Counted from the stretch's first letter, positions 41,040-50,692 are shown. The stretch is 64,000 nucleotides of DNA from Mesorhizobium sp. L-2-11 (GCF_016756595.1 NZ_AP023257.1:3860001-3924000); one strand, 5' to 3'. Notes: generated by a model not told the origin, from the letters alone. Program-made: numbers and translations.

Positions 41040-41204
41040 CTAACGTGAGGACATTTCGCGGGCGACGCGCGGAAAATCGGCTGGTTTGATGCCGATGTCG
41101 GCACGGTCGGCATTGCTCATCGAATGAAGCAGCGCCAGAGCCGCGCGGTAGCGCAGATGTTCCTGTGGACGCGGACGGGCGAACATTTCAGTGAGAAAAC
41201 CCAT
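41040..41204 (-). CDS. Small DUF1127-like protein (54 residues)
   Basis: A 54-residue reading frame starting MGFLTEMFARPRPQEHLRYR and containing ALLHSMSNADRADIGIKPAD, which repeats the (D/A)DIGI hallmark of DUF1127 seen at 21503-21733. It ends in TAG at 41040. Codon choice is GC-rich in third positions as in real genes of the window. No partner is evident; it lies between DUF1993 and the aldo/keto reductase. Too short for many gene finders. Confidence 0.6.
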   Translation of the reverse strand: MGFLTEMFARPRPQEHLRYRAALALLHSMSNADRADIGIKPADFPRVAREMSSR

Positions 41205-41449
41205 GATTCAAGCCCCTGGTTGGTCCTCCCAAGCTTCAATGTAGGCGAATCGTTAACAATTGTGCAGTGCAGCATTTGCATGGCAGCCATGCCGCGCTGA
41301 TTTTTTGACTTCGCCGAGCGCCCCGCTTCGGCGTCTCGGAAAAGTCGCTGGCCACTGGCGGCAGGGTTGGAGACAGCCGGCGCATTCCTGTATGCTGCGG
41401 CTTCCTTCCCGCGCAGTCGCGCAAACAAGTTCCCGCAGGAGAAATTTCC

Positions 41450-42517
41450 ATGCAAAAACGCCGCCTTGGTCGGACCGATCTTCTTGTTTCCCAGATTTGC
41501 CTGGGCTCGATGACCTGGGGCCAGCAGAACACCCAAGCGGATGGCCACGCCCAGATGGATCTGGCATTTTCGCGCGGCGTCAACTTCATCGACACCGCCG
41601 AGCTCTACCCGATCCCGCCCAAGGCGGAGACGCAAGGCTGGACCGAAAAGATCATCGGCAGCTGGATGAGGGCAAAGGGCAACCGCGACCAGGTGATCCT
41701 CGCCTCGAAGGTGGTTGGCCGCACCGCCAACACATGGTTTCGCGGCGATCGCCCGTCGAAGCTGGTGCGCGCCGATATCTTCGATGCCGTCGAAAAATCG
41801 CTGACCCGGCTCAACACCGATTATCTCGATCTCTATCAGATCCACTGGCCGGAACGGGACGTGCCGTGGGGCGCCAATCCGAACCGCGTTGGTGCCGTGC
41901 CGCTGCGGGCCGATTCCGCCGGCGCACCGGACGGCGAGACGCCGATTCCCGAGACGCTCGCCGTCTTCGACGAATTGGTGAAGGCTGGGAAAATCCGCCA
42001 TTTCGGCCTGTCGAACGAGAGTTCGTGGGGCGTCATGCGGTTCATCGGCGAAGCCGACAAAGGCGTTGGCCCGCGCCTGGCGTCGCTGCAGAACGCCTAT
42101 AATTTCGTCAACCGCGGCTTCGAGGTGAACCTTGCCGAGGTCTGCGAGCGCGAACAGGTTTCCCTGCTCGCCTATTCGCCGCTGGCGCAAGGCTACCTGA
42201 CCGGCAAATACGATCATGGCGCGCGGCCGCAAGGCTCGCGTTCCCAGCTTTTCAACCGCGGCCAGCGCTACGAGACGCCCAATGCCGCGGAGGCGCAGCT
42301 CGAGTATAACGAACTGGCGCGCTCTTTCGGCATGGAGCCGGCACTGTTTGCCAACGCCTATGTCACGAGCCGTCCCTTCGTCACTTCAAGCATCATCGGC
42401 GCGACGACCCTTCCGCAGCTCGAAATGGCGCTGTCTTCCGCCGATGTCGTCTGGACCGAAGACATGCAGAAGGCGGTCGATGCAATCCACCAGCGTGTCG
42501 GCAACCCGTGCCCGTGA
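41450..42517 (+). CDS. Aldo/keto reductase (Tas-like)
   Basis: 355 residues. The catalytic tetrad region is visible: Asp/Tyr in NFIDTAELYPIPPK near residues 47-55, Lys in LASKVVG near 86 and His in LYQIHWPERDV near 130. RRLGRTDLLVSQICLGSMTW at the start and the length fit the Tas subgroup. Substrate unknown. The 245-base space before it, after the 54-residue gene, has no other gene. Confidence 0.92.
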   Translation: MQKRRLGRTDLLVSQICLGSMTWGQQNTQADGHAQMDLAFSRGVNFIDTAELYPIPPKAETQGWTEKIIGSWMRAKGNRDQVILASKVVGRTANTWFRGDRPSKLVRADIFDAVEKSLTRLNTDYLDLYQIHWPERDVPWGANPNRVGAVPLRADSAGAPDGETPIPETLAVFDELVKAGKIRHFGLSNESSWGVMRFIGEADKGVGPRLASLQNAYNFVNRGFEVNLAEVCEREQVSLLAYSPLAQGYLTGKYDHGARPQGSRSQLFNRGQRYETPNAAEAQLEYNELARSFGMEPALFANAYVTSRPFVTSSIIGATTLPQLEMALSSADVVWTEDMQKAVDAIHQRVGNPCP

Positions 42518-42577
42518 GCTGATTCCGGGCGCTGCAAGGTGTGATTGCTGAGCGATTACAGTAGGGAGGGGAAAAAA

Positions 42578-42763
42578 GTGAATTTTCCGATTGAGGTCGT
42601 GCGCGAGAAGTTTCCGGCACTGTCGCTGACCGACAAGGGGCCGTCGCCGCATCTATCTCGACAACCCTGCCGGCACGCAGGTGCCGCAAGCGGTCGCCGA
42701 CCCGATGAGACGCTGGAGAGCGTGCACCGCGTTATCGCGATGCTGCGACAGGAGCGATCCTGA
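42578..42763 (+). pseudogene. Remnant of a cysteine-desulfurase-like aminotransferase
   Basis: After a good Shine-Dalgarno (GGAGGGG) a GTG starts NFPIEVVREKFPALSLTDKG. A one-base gain in a G-run near 42640 then shifts the frame; the continuation in the other frame is GRRRIYLDNPAGTQVPQAVA, the typical N-terminus of class V cysteine-desulfurase-like proteins. Soon after, the first frame ends DETLESVHRVIAMLRQERS, which resembles the C-terminal helix of the same family. So about 60 of roughly 400 codons remain, suggesting an internal deletion. Confidence 0.7.
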
Positions 42764-42779
42764 CGCGGCATCCTGCAGA

Positions 42780-43811
42780 TTAGCGTTTCTTGCCGCCGTC
42801 GAACCCGGTGAGGAACGCAGTAAGATTGTCGCCGAGCTCGTCGCAGAGATAGCCGCCTTCCTGGACGATGACCGTCGGCAGACCGAGGCCAGCGATGGCT
42901 TCGCCGATGCGCGAGAAGCCTGGCGTCGTTACCGTCAGCCCACCGAACGGATCGCCCTCGAAGGCGTCGAGGCCGAGCGCCACGACAAGCGCTTCCGGCG
43001 TAAAGGCGCGGATGCGCTGGAACGCCACGTCAAGTGCTTCCAGGAACGCGGCATCGCCGGATCTGCGCCCCAGCGGCAGATTAAGATTGTAGCCGAGGCC
43101 AGGCCCTTCGCCGCGCTCGTCGGCATGACCCCAGAAGAACGGATAGAAGCGCTTCGGATCGGCATGCAGCGAGACGGTGAGCACGTCCGGCCGTGCGTAG
43201 AAAATGCCTTGCGTGCCGTTGCCGTGATGCAGGTCGACGTCGAGGATCGCCACCCGCGCAGCTTGCTTGCGCAGCACCTGCGCCGCGATCGCCGAGTTGT
43301 TGATGAAGCAGAAGCCGCCGGCGACATCGGCAAATGCGTGATGGCCGGGCGGACGGCAGAGCGCATAGGCAGCCGGTGCGCCCGCCATCACCGCGTTGGC
43401 GGCCTCGACCGCGCTCCAGGCGCTCCACAGCGCGCTCCGCCAGGTTTCGCCGGAGATCGGGCAAGCGGTGTCGGCCATGTGATAGCCGGCCTGGCCGACC
43501 GCCGAGGCCGGATAGGAGCCGCCCCGCGCGATCGGATGGATGTTGGGGATCACTTCGGCCGAAGCACCTTCGATGCGCTGCCAGCGCACGAAGATGTGCT
43601 CGAGAAAATCTAGATATTCGCGCGTATGCACAGCGGCAATGGGACCAAGCCCATGATTCCTCGGCCGTTCGATCGTGCAGCCGGCGGCCTTGGCGCCGGC
43701 GAGCAGCCGTTCGACGCGTTCCGGCTTTTCCGGATTGGGCTTTTGGGCGCCGCTGGAGAGGAACGCCTTGGGATCGTGGCGCTTCTGCTCTTCGGCATAA
43801 AAGGCTTTCAT
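42780..43811 (-). CDS. HDAC-family deacylase (acetylpolyamine amidohydrolase-like)
   Basis: 343 residues of the arginase/deacetylase fold. PPGHHAFADVAGGFCFINNS, the zinc site ILDVDLHHGNGTQGIFY near residue 195 and LGLDAFEGDPFGGL give the metal ligands (Asp, His, Asp). The N-terminal MKAFYAEEQKRHDPKAFLSS is that of acetylpolyamine amidohydrolases rather than histone deacetylases. ATG 43811 is preferred; ATG 43823 overlaps the stop of the GNAT gene before it. Probably one transcript with that gene. Confidence 0.9.
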   Translation of the reverse strand: MKAFYAEEQKRHDPKAFLSSGAQKPNPEKPERVERLLAGAKAAGCTIERPRNHGLGPIAAVHTREYLDFLEHIFVRWQRIEGASAEVIPNIHPIARGGSYPASAVGQAGYHMADTACPISGETWRSALWSAWSAVEAANAVMAGAPAAYALCRPPGHHAFADVAGGFCFINNSAIAAQVLRKQAARVAILDVDLHHGNGTQGIFYARPDVLTVSLHADPKRFYPFFWGHADERGEGPGLGYNLNLPLGRRSGDAAFLEALDVAFQRIRAFTPEALVVALGLDAFEGDPFGGLTVTTPGFSRIGEAIAGLGLPTVIVQEGGYLCDELGDNLTAFLTGFDGGKKR

Positions 43812-43819
43812 GATTTCCC

Positions 43820-44323
43820 TCATTCCTCGGGTGCATCGGCGAAGGCAAAGAACGCGTCGCCGACGATCTTCTGCACCTGCTCGGTGCTCGACCAGGCAAT
43901 GCCCAGCCTTTCGTAAAAGGCCTTGGCGGTTTCATTGTCGCTGTCGACGGACAGTCTGAGGTAGACGCCGCCGTCCTTCCGGCATTCTCGCGCGGCACGC
44001 CGCAGCAGGCGTTTGCCGATCCTGCGGCCGCGAAACCGATCTTCGACATAGAGGTCCTGCACATAGACGCCAGGCCGCCCCATCCAGGTCGAGAAGATCG
44101 GAAAATGCAGGCACAGGCCGGCGAATTCGCCGCCGACTTCGGCGATCAGCGTCGAGAAGGCAGGGTTTTCGCCAAAGCCGTAGCTGCGGAGGTCTTCGGG
44201 CGTTGAGGTGATTTCCTGGTGTGTGCCGGTATGCGCGCCGAGTCTCAGGAGTGCGGCGTGGATGGTCTCGACGTCGTCGGTTCGGCCGGGGCGGATGATG
44301 ATTTTGGGTAAGACGGCAGTCAC
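43820..44323 (-). CDS. GNAT acetyltransferase
   Basis: 167 residues with the GNAT fold: IIRPGRTDDVETIHAALLRL at the start, VYVQDLYVEDRFRGRRIGKR as the acetyl-CoA-binding motif A, and FYERLGIAW near the end, resembling polyamine/diamine N-acetyltransferases. The gene is coupled to the acetylpolyamine-type deacylase, which suggests an acetylation/deacetylation pair on an amine, an inference from context. The family A repeat lies just before its start. Confidence 0.88.
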   Translation of the reverse strand: MTAVLPKIIIRPGRTDDVETIHAALLRLGAHTGTHQEITSTPEDLRSYGFGENPAFSTLIAEVGGEFAGLCLHFPIFSTWMGRPGVYVQDLYVEDRFRGRRIGKRLLRRAARECRKDGGVYLRLSVDSDNETAKAFYERLGIAWSSTEQVQKIVGDAFFAFADAPEE

Positions 44324-44341
44324 TGGAGGTTCGGTGCCAAG

Positions 44342-44498
44342 GCACCCCCCTCTGTCCTGCCGGACATCTCCCCCTCAAGGGGGGAGATCGGATCACCTCC
44401 GCTTTCGCCAATCTCCAACGCTGAAAAAGGGACAGGACGGCCAAGCTGCCAATCTCCCCCCTTGAGGGGGAGATGTCCGGCAGGACAGAGGGGGGTGC
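44342..44498. repeat. Long inverted-repeat element, family A copy 2
   Basis: 157 bp with terminal arms GCACCCCCCTCTGTCCTGCC... and their complement ending GGGGGGTGC. The arms match those of 5661-5825 almost base for base; the central ~65 bases differ. It sits between the GNAT gene and the broken BKACE gene. Confidence 0.9.
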
Positions 44499-44521
44499 GG
44501 CGCATCAGGACAATAACCATC

Positions 44522-45451
44522 TCAGAACGCCACCCGATCGCCGCCCTTGAGCGCCAGCATCTCGCGCGCCTCATCGGGCGTGGCGACGTCCAGCGACAGC
44601 CCGTCGAGCACGCTGCGGATGCGGCGCACCTGGTCGGCATTGGACTTTGCCAGATGGCGGCCGTCGTAAAGGCTGTCCTCCAGCCCGACGCGGACATTGC
44701 CGCCCATCGCCGCCGCAATCGAGATCATCGGCATCTGGTGGCGCCCGGCGGCCAGCACCGAAAACTGGTAGCTGTCGCCGAACAGTTTGTCGGCGATGCG
44801 CTTCATGTGGACCAGATTGTCGGGATCGGCGCCGATACCGCCGAGAATGCCGAACACGAACTGGATGAACAGAGGTCCCGACACCAGACCGCGATCGCGA
44901 AAATGCGCCAGTGAGTAGAGGTGGCCGACATCGTAGCATTCGAATTCGAAGCGTGTGCCGCAGCCCTTTCCGAGTCTTTCGAGCACGGTCTCCATATCGG
45001 CAAAGGTGTTCTTGAAGATCGTGTCGCGTGTCGCTTCCAGCAGCTTCGACTCCCACTCGTGCTGCCACTCTCTTGGCCGGTCGAGCATCGGGAACAGGGC
45101 GAAATTCATCGAGCCCATGTTGAGCGATCACATTTCGGGCTCGACCCTGAGCGGTGCGGCCAGCCGCTGGTCGAGCGTCATCAGCGACGAGCCACCGGTG
45201 GTGATGTTGATCACCGCTGATGTCGCCTGCTTGATGCGCGGCAGGAACTGCATGAACACATCGGGATCGGCGGTCGGGCGCCCATCTTTGGGATCGCGGG
45301 CGTGAAGATGCAGGATCGAGGCGCCGGCTTCGGCGGCCGCGATCGCCCCCGCGGCGATCTGGTCCGGCGTCACCAGCAGATGCGGCGACATCGACGGCGT
45401 GTGCACCGACCCGGTGACGGCGCAGGTGATGATGACTTTTCGCGGCGCCAT
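44522..45451 (-). pseudogene. Beta-keto acid cleavage enzyme (BKACE/DUF849) with internal stop
   Basis: Two halves of a BKACE protein lie in the same frame, parted by one TGA at 45128-45130. The first part begins MAPRKVIITCAVTGSVHTPS and ends ...RVEPEM; the second continues SLNMGSMNFALFP through GNVRVGLEDSLYDGRHLAKS to the C-terminus. In relatives I recall Cys at the stop position, so one base change (TGC or TGT to TGA) explains it. The family splits beta-keto acids with acetyl-CoA. A readthrough or selenocysteine reading is possible in principle but no clear SECIS hairpin is seen. Confidence 0.75.
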
Positions 45452-45454
45452 GGC

Positions 45455-46833
45455 TCAGCCTTCGACCGGCAGGTCGAGTTCGCCGGCCAGCGCCTGCAGC
45501 GAGTCACCGATGATAGCGACGATCTCGCCGACCTGTTCCCTGGTGACGATCATCGGCGGCGCCACCATGAAATTGTCGCCGTCGACGCCGCCCTTGACCT
45601 TTCGCCCATAGATGATCAGGCCGCGCTCATAGGCGAGGTCGAGCAGGCGCTGGGTGGCTTTCTTCGCCTGCGCGATCGGCCGCAGCGTATCGGGGTCGGC
45701 GACCATCTCGGCACCTAGCAGCAGGCCCTTGCCGCGCACGTCGGAGATAAACGGAAACCGCTTGGCCAAGCTCTTCAACTCGGCCATCAAAAGATCGCCC
45801 ATGTCAGCCGCATTGGCGATCAGGTCGAGACGATCCATTTCGCCAAGCACGGCGAGCCCGGCGGCGCAGGCGAGCGGATTGCCGGCATGGTATGGCCATG
45901 CTGGAAGCCGCCGGAGGCGAGCAGCGGCTGCACCAGCCGCATGGATGCCGCCAGCGCGCCGAGCGGCGCATAGCCCGAGCCCAGCCCCTTCGACAGCGCG
46001 ACGATGTCGGGCTTGCAGTCAAAATGGTCGCCGCCGAGGAATTTTCCGGTGCGACCCGCGCCGCTCATCACTTCGTCGTGGATGAGCAGGATGCCGTAGC
46101 GGTCGCATATTTCGCGGATGCGCGGATAGTAGCTGTCCGGCGCCACCAGCGCTGCGGTGGCAGCGCCGCCGACCGGCTCCATGATGAAGGCGAGCACGCT
46201 TTGCGGCCCCTCGGCGAGGATCTTCTCCTCCAGCATGTCGGCGTAGCGGACGCCGCGCTGTTCCATCGAGAGATTGTCGCGGTCGCGCCAGGCGGCCGGC
46301 GCCGGCACGGTCGGCATGACCTGCATCATCGGCGTAAAGGCTTCGGCCAGCGCATCGTCGCCGGTGACGGCGAGCGCCCCGAGCGTACCGCCATGGTAGG
46401 AGGGAAAGCGCGTGATCACCTTCCAGCGGCTGGCCTTTCCGGTGGCGACAGCCCATTGCCGCGCCAGCTTGACGCAGGATTCCGTCGCTTCCGAACCGCC
46501 CGAGACAAAGAAGATCCGGTCCAGGCCTTCGGGCAGCTTTCCGGCCAGTTCCCTTGCCAGGTCCTCGGCCGGCTCGTTCTCGAAATGCAGCCGGTAGGCG
46601 AAGGTGGCGCGATCCATCTGCCGCTTCATCGCATCGAGCACATTGCGGTTGGAATGACCGATATTGGCGACCATCGGTCCGCTCGACCCGTCGATGAAGC
46701 GGCGGCCGTCCTGCGTCCAGATGTAGATGCCTTCGGCGCGGTCGACCAGCGGCCGGCGCAGGCTGGACAGATAGAACAGATGCGACGGCAGGCGCGTCTC
46801 GGTGTCCGGGGCAGGGGTCTGCGACTTCAGCAT
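45455..46833 (-). pseudogene. Class III aminotransferase, frameshifted
   Basis: A PLP-dependent class III (omega) aminotransferase. The first part, from MLKSQTPAPDTETRLPSHLF to the lysine region IVALSKGLGSGYAPLGAL near residue 280, is in one frame and reaches GGFQHGHT. The expected continuation, YAGNPLACAAGLAVLGEMDR to ...LAGELDLPVEG, is in another frame. A single missing base near 45893 (ACC-ATG for ACC-TATG) accounts for it. The start lies one base after the stop of the upstream dimethylformamidase-like gene, and the BKACE gene follows, so these three were one operon. Confidence 0.8.
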
Positions 46834-46834
46834 G

Positions 46835-48475
46835 TCAGGACTTTCCGAGATAGCGGTCGAGTACATTCCTGGTGACGCGCTCGACCATCGCGTCCTGCCT
46901 TAGCAGGCCGGCGACCCATTCGCAGCTTCCGGCATGGAACACCTCGCCCTTGCCGCGCGGGAAATTGACGATCATGCCGTTGCCGCGCTTGACCTTGTCG
47001 AGATTGGCGTCGCTCGCCTCGCCGAACAGCGTTTCGGCGGTGAAGCGTCCGTCCTCGTCGCCGAGGAACTGGTCTTCGAACGCGATGTCGGCGCTCTCCT
47101 CGACTTGCGAAGCCATGCCGACCGCAAGAATTTCCAGCCCACCCGGCGCGCCGCTGTCGGGCGTAGGGTAGGGCAGGCCGCCACGGATCTCGTGGTCGAG
47201 CCCGTCGACCTCATAGCCATAGACATGGCTCTCGGCGCCGAGCAGGTCGCCGTAATAGATGCCGGTGCCGGCAAACGCCCAATGCTCGGGCCGGTAGACC
47301 GGAAAGCCGCGCACGCCGCGCGGCGCGCAACCGCCCCAGCCGGCGTAGATGCCCCTGGTCGCATTGAGCCCGAAGGTCATGGCACCCGGCCGGCCGATTT
47401 CCGGTGCTTCCCAGGAATTGGTGGCGCGGGTCTTGTCGCCGCCGCGATAGACCGGATCCTCGGCACGGGCGCGGTATTTGTAGCAGACCTGGCGGCGGCC
47501 CACGTCCTCCAGTCTGGTCTGCCACATGAAATTGCCGGCGAAGCGTGCCGCATGGCCGCCGCGCTCGACATAGGCGTCGACAGCGTCGCGCATCTCCCAG
47601 GTCCAGTATTCGTCATGGCCGACGAAGACGACGCAGTCATAGCCGTCGAGGATTTCGGGCGAGAAATGCAATTCGTGCTGGCTGGCAAGATCGACCCCAT
47701 AGCCGGCGCGTTCGGCAAAACGAAAGAAGTGGCTGTCATAGCTTGCCCAGCCGGACGAGGCATATTTCTTCGAATGGCCGGTGGCAAAAGCCCATTCCAT
47801 ATGCGGATAGCGCGGCACGGTTTTGGGCGGCACGGCGACCTCGAGCGGCACGCGCGGCGGCGCCTTCGGCAGGACGACAAAGCCGCGGCACCATGGCCGC
47901 TGTGTCGACACCATTGGGGCATACTGGTCGCGGTTCGGGCCGGTGATGCCTTCGTAATGATTGGAGCCGCCCCAGCTGTTGTAGGCAAGCCAGGTGCCGG
48001 TGGCTGCAACCTGCAGCACACGACCGCGTTTCTTGCCGGGCTGCGGGCTGACGATGAAAAGATGATGGCAGCGGACCGGCTTGCCGTCGCGGCCATCCGC
48101 CGTCAGCGCGACGCGGTAGGCGCCGGACGGCCACTCGTTGCCGACGCGGAATTCAAACGAAGCGTCCCAGCCGCAGCCTAGGACCGAACATTGATCGGGT
48201 GTATCCTGCCAGCGCGCCGCGATCCCGGCCTTCTCGAACATTTTCGTCTCGGCGCCGCCGTCGCGGACGATCGCCATGCTGAAGCTGGAGGCTGTAGAGC
48301 TGACATGCAGCGTCACCGTCTCACCGCGACGGTATGAGAAACGGTCGCTGTAGCACCAGATCTCGCCGCGTTCGCCATCCATGCCCGGCCATTCCCAGTA
48401 GTGGCCGCGCACCGCTTGCCGGCGCTGGTGGGGCGTCAGTCCGAAATCGGGGAATTCGGTCGGCAACTCAGTCAT
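46835..48475 (-). CDS. N,N-dimethylformamidase large-subunit-like protein
   Basis: 546 residues, intact. The C-terminal two thirds match the DmfA2-type domain: NSWGGSNHYEG, VFVGHDEYWTWEMRDAVDAY, ERGGHAARFAGNFMWQTRLE and NSWEAPEIG. The known enzyme hydrolyses dimethylformamide with an iron site and a small subunit; no small-subunit gene is seen here, and most relatives have unknown amide substrates. Start is uncertain between ATG 48475 (MTELPTEF) and 48487. It heads the operon whose next two genes are broken. Confidence 0.8.
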   Translation of the reverse strand: MTELPTEFPDFGLTPHQRRQAVRGHYWEWPGMDGERGEIWCYSDRFSYRRGETVTLHVSSTASSFSMAIVRDGGAETKMFEKAGIAARWQDTPDQCSVLGCGWDASFEFRVGNEWPSGAYRVALTADGRDGKPVRCHHLFIVSPQPGKKRGRVLQVAATGTWLAYNSWGGSNHYEGITGPNRDQYAPMVSTQRPWCRGFVVLPKAPPRVPLEVAVPPKTVPRYPHMEWAFATGHSKKYASSGWASYDSHFFRFAERAGYGVDLASQHELHFSPEILDGYDCVVFVGHDEYWTWEMRDAVDAYVERGGHAARFAGNFMWQTRLEDVGRRQVCYKYRARAEDPVYRGGDKTRATNSWEAPEIGRPGAMTFGLNATRGIYAGWGGCAPRGVRGFPVYRPEHWAFAGTGIYYGDLLGAESHVYGYEVDGLDHEIRGGLPYPTPDSGAPGGLEILAVGMASQVEESADIAFEDQFLGDEDGRFTAETLFGEASDANLDKVKRGNGMIVNFPRGKGEVFHAGSCEWVAGLLRQDAMVERVTRNVLDRYLGKS

Positions 48476-48631
48476 GGATACCGGCATGATCGAAGATCGC
48501 CATTTCGGCCATCTGCCCGGCAAGCGTCAATCGGAAACGATCGGGCCAGCGATAGCTGACAGCCGGCCTTGGCCTTGCCTGCCAAACCGATTATCTCTCA
48601 AAGGGCGGCCTTTTCCGCCACGGGAGCCGAC

Positions 48632-48880
48632 ATGCTGAGAGTGCAAAAGGTCAGGGTGGACGACATCTACGTGCCGACCGCGCGCAGGAAGACGCTGCAT
48701 CCCGAGACCGTCCGGTATCTGGCCGAGGACATTCTGGAAAACGGCATGAAGACGCCGATCCAGGTGCGCCACGACGGCAAGCGCCATATCCTGGTTGAAG
48801 GCCTGCACCGACTGGAAGCGGCGAAGTGGCTCGGCGAGACCGAGATCGATGCCTATCTGGTGCAAGCCAAGCGCCACTAG
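48632..48880 (+). CDS. Small ParB/Sulfiredoxin-fold protein
   Basis: 82 residues: a lone ParB N-terminal-like domain. VRVDDIYVPTARRKTLHPET, SIL-like LAEDILENGMKTPIQVR and HILVEGLHRLEAAKWLGETE match the ParB/Srx nucleotide-binding fold (here EGLHR in place of GxRR). No DNA-binding helix-turn-helix part follows, so it is not a chromosome partition protein. Function unknown. ATG 48632 follows a GGGAG Shine-Dalgarno. Confidence 0.82.
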   Translation: MLRVQKVRVDDIYVPTARRKTLHPETVRYLAEDILENGMKTPIQVRHDGKRHILVEGLHRLEAAKWLGETEIDAYLVQAKRH

Positions 48881-49018
48881 GTTTTCGCGGCCGCCCGCCT
48901 GGATCGGTTTAGCGAGATTTTTCGCGAGACCGTGTCGGGCTGCGCGTTGCCCGCTCGTCCTTGAGACGGAAACCCGGCATTCAAGCCAACTCTTGAGCAA
49001 GCAAGTGAGGAGACCATC

Positions 49019-49504
49019 ATGACGACCAAGCTCGACATCGCCCCCAGCTCCGACCGTGAACTGGTTCTTGCCCGCATCATCGATGCGCCGCGCGAGAACG
49101 TCTATCGCTGCTGGACCGAGCCGAAGCTCGTGACGCAATGGTTCGCGCCAAAGCCGTGGACGACGCCGCGCGCCGAAATGGACGTGCGCACCGGCGGCTC
49201 CAGCCTGGTCGTCATGGCCGGACCCGACGGCAACGAATTCCCGAACCCAGGCGTCTTCCTCGAAGTCGTGCCGGGCAGGAAGATCGTTCTCACCGACGCC
49301 TACACAAAGGCCTGGGAGCCGTCCGAAAAGCCGTTCATGACGGTCGTGCTGACCTTCGAGGATGAGGGCGAGGGCAAGACCCGCTACATCGCCCGGGTTG
49401 GGCATTGGTCCGTCACTGACCGCGAAGAGCACGAGAAGATGGGCTTTCACGAGGGCTGGGGCCAGTGCGCCGACCAGCTCGAGGAAGTCGCCAGGCGGCT
49501 TTGA
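49019..49504 (+). CDS. SRPBCC/AHSA1 family protein
   Basis: 161 residues of the START-like AHSA1 family: RELVLARIIDAPRENVYRCW, then QWFAPKPWTTPRAEMDVRTG and GWGQCADQLEEVARRL at the end. These are hydrophobic-pocket proteins with mostly unknown ligands. A clear GAGGAG Shine-Dalgarno precedes ATG 49019. The broken hydrolase gene starts 26 bases later and was probably co-transcribed. Confidence 0.9.
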   Translation: MTTKLDIAPSSDRELVLARIIDAPRENVYRCWTEPKLVTQWFAPKPWTTPRAEMDVRTGGSSLVVMAGPDGNEFPNPGVFLEVVPGRKIVLTDAYTKAWEPSEKPFMTVVLTFEDEGEGKTRYIARVGHWSVTDREEHEKMGFHEGWGQCADQLEEVARRL

Positions 49505-49530
49505 TATCGGCGGGACGCAAGGAGACCGAG

Positions 49531-50483
49531 ATGTCCAGATCGATGTTTTTTGCCATTTTCGCCTCGGCCGCGGCGCTCTTCGCCGCGCCGGGGGCCACCA
49601 AAGCCGAGGACGCAAAGCCGTCCATGACCAGCGAAACGAAAGCCATGCCGAAGCCGGCGAAATCCGGCCTGCTGCCGATCAATGGCCTGAATTACTATTA
49701 CGCCGTCTATGGCCAGGGCGAGCCGCTGCTTCTGCTGCATGGGGGGCTCGGCACCACCGACATGTTTGCGCCGATCCTGCCAAAACTTGCCGAAAGCCGC
49801 ACCGTCATCGGCGTCGACCTGCATGGTCACGGCCGCACCGCGCTAGGCGACCAGCCGTTGAGCCTTGAGGCGATGGGCGACGACATGGCGGCGATCGTCA
49901 AGGCGCTTGGCTACGAGCAGGTCGACGTCATGGGTTATTCGCTGGGCGGCGGTGTTGCCGCATGGCAGTCCAGCATCCCGAGACTGTGCGCCGGCTGGCC
50001 CTGGTCTCGACCGGCTATGCCTCGGACGGCTTCTATGCCGACATGCGTACTCAGCAGGCGCAGGTCGGCGCGGCGATGACCGACATGATGAAGGACACGC
50101 CGATGTACAAATCCTATGTGGCGGTCGCGCCGCGCCCGCAGGATTTTCCAAAACTGCTCGACCAGCTCGGCGCCCATATGCGCAAGGACTATGACTACTC
50201 CGCCGATGTGGCGAAGCTGAAGATGCCGGTCATGCTGGTGTTCGGCGACAGCGACATGTACCGGCCCGAGCACGAGGTCAAGTTCTACCAGATGCTCGGC
50301 GGCGGACTGAAGGACGCCGGCTGGATGCGCGAGAACCTGTCGCAGAACCGCCTGGCCATCCTGCCGAACCGCACCCACTACGACGTGTTTTTCGCGCCGG
50401 AACTGACGGCAGTCACGCTGCCCTTCCTCAATGGCGAGACCAAAGTCAAGACTTGGGACGAGGTCATCAGCGAAACGGAATAA
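49531..50483 (+). pseudogene. Secreted alpha/beta hydrolase, frameshifted
   Basis: Starts MSRSMFFAIFASAAALFAAP, a signal peptide, then LNYYYAVYGQGEPLLLLHGG and the nucleophile elbow VMGYSLGGGVA. Directly after that, near 49957, the frame is lost; the rest, MAVQHPETVRRLALVSTGYA to ...DEVISETE, including Asp in MLVFGDSDMY and His in LPNRTHYDVF, is in another frame. One (or four) missing bases explain it. Both halves are otherwise well preserved, so the damage is recent or an error. AAGGAG precedes the ATG. Confidence 0.8.
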
Positions 50484-50692
50484 CCACCGGACAACTGCCT
50501 GTCCGGCCATATCCAGCGAGACGGCCGGAAAGGCTCTGAAGCCGGCTATAAGCCTTGGCAATCGCGGCACACTTCGTAGGCCAATGGCATCTCCCGCATC
50601 ACAGCCATAGATGGCCCTATCAAGGCTTTTCAATTGACGCTGCTCTGCCGGCAGCTACCTTGCCGACAATCTTCACAAAGAGGGCGCAGGTA

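Noticed and set aside
45100..45130. Selenocysteine reading of the BKACE stop
   Set aside because: No convincing SECIS hairpin just after the TGA and no selenocysteine genes in the window; a point mutation is simpler. Kept only as a check in the findings.
48632..48880. Chromosome partition parB or plasmid rep locus
   Set aside because: Only the N-terminal ParB-like fold is present, without helix-turn-helix, parA or parS-like clusters.
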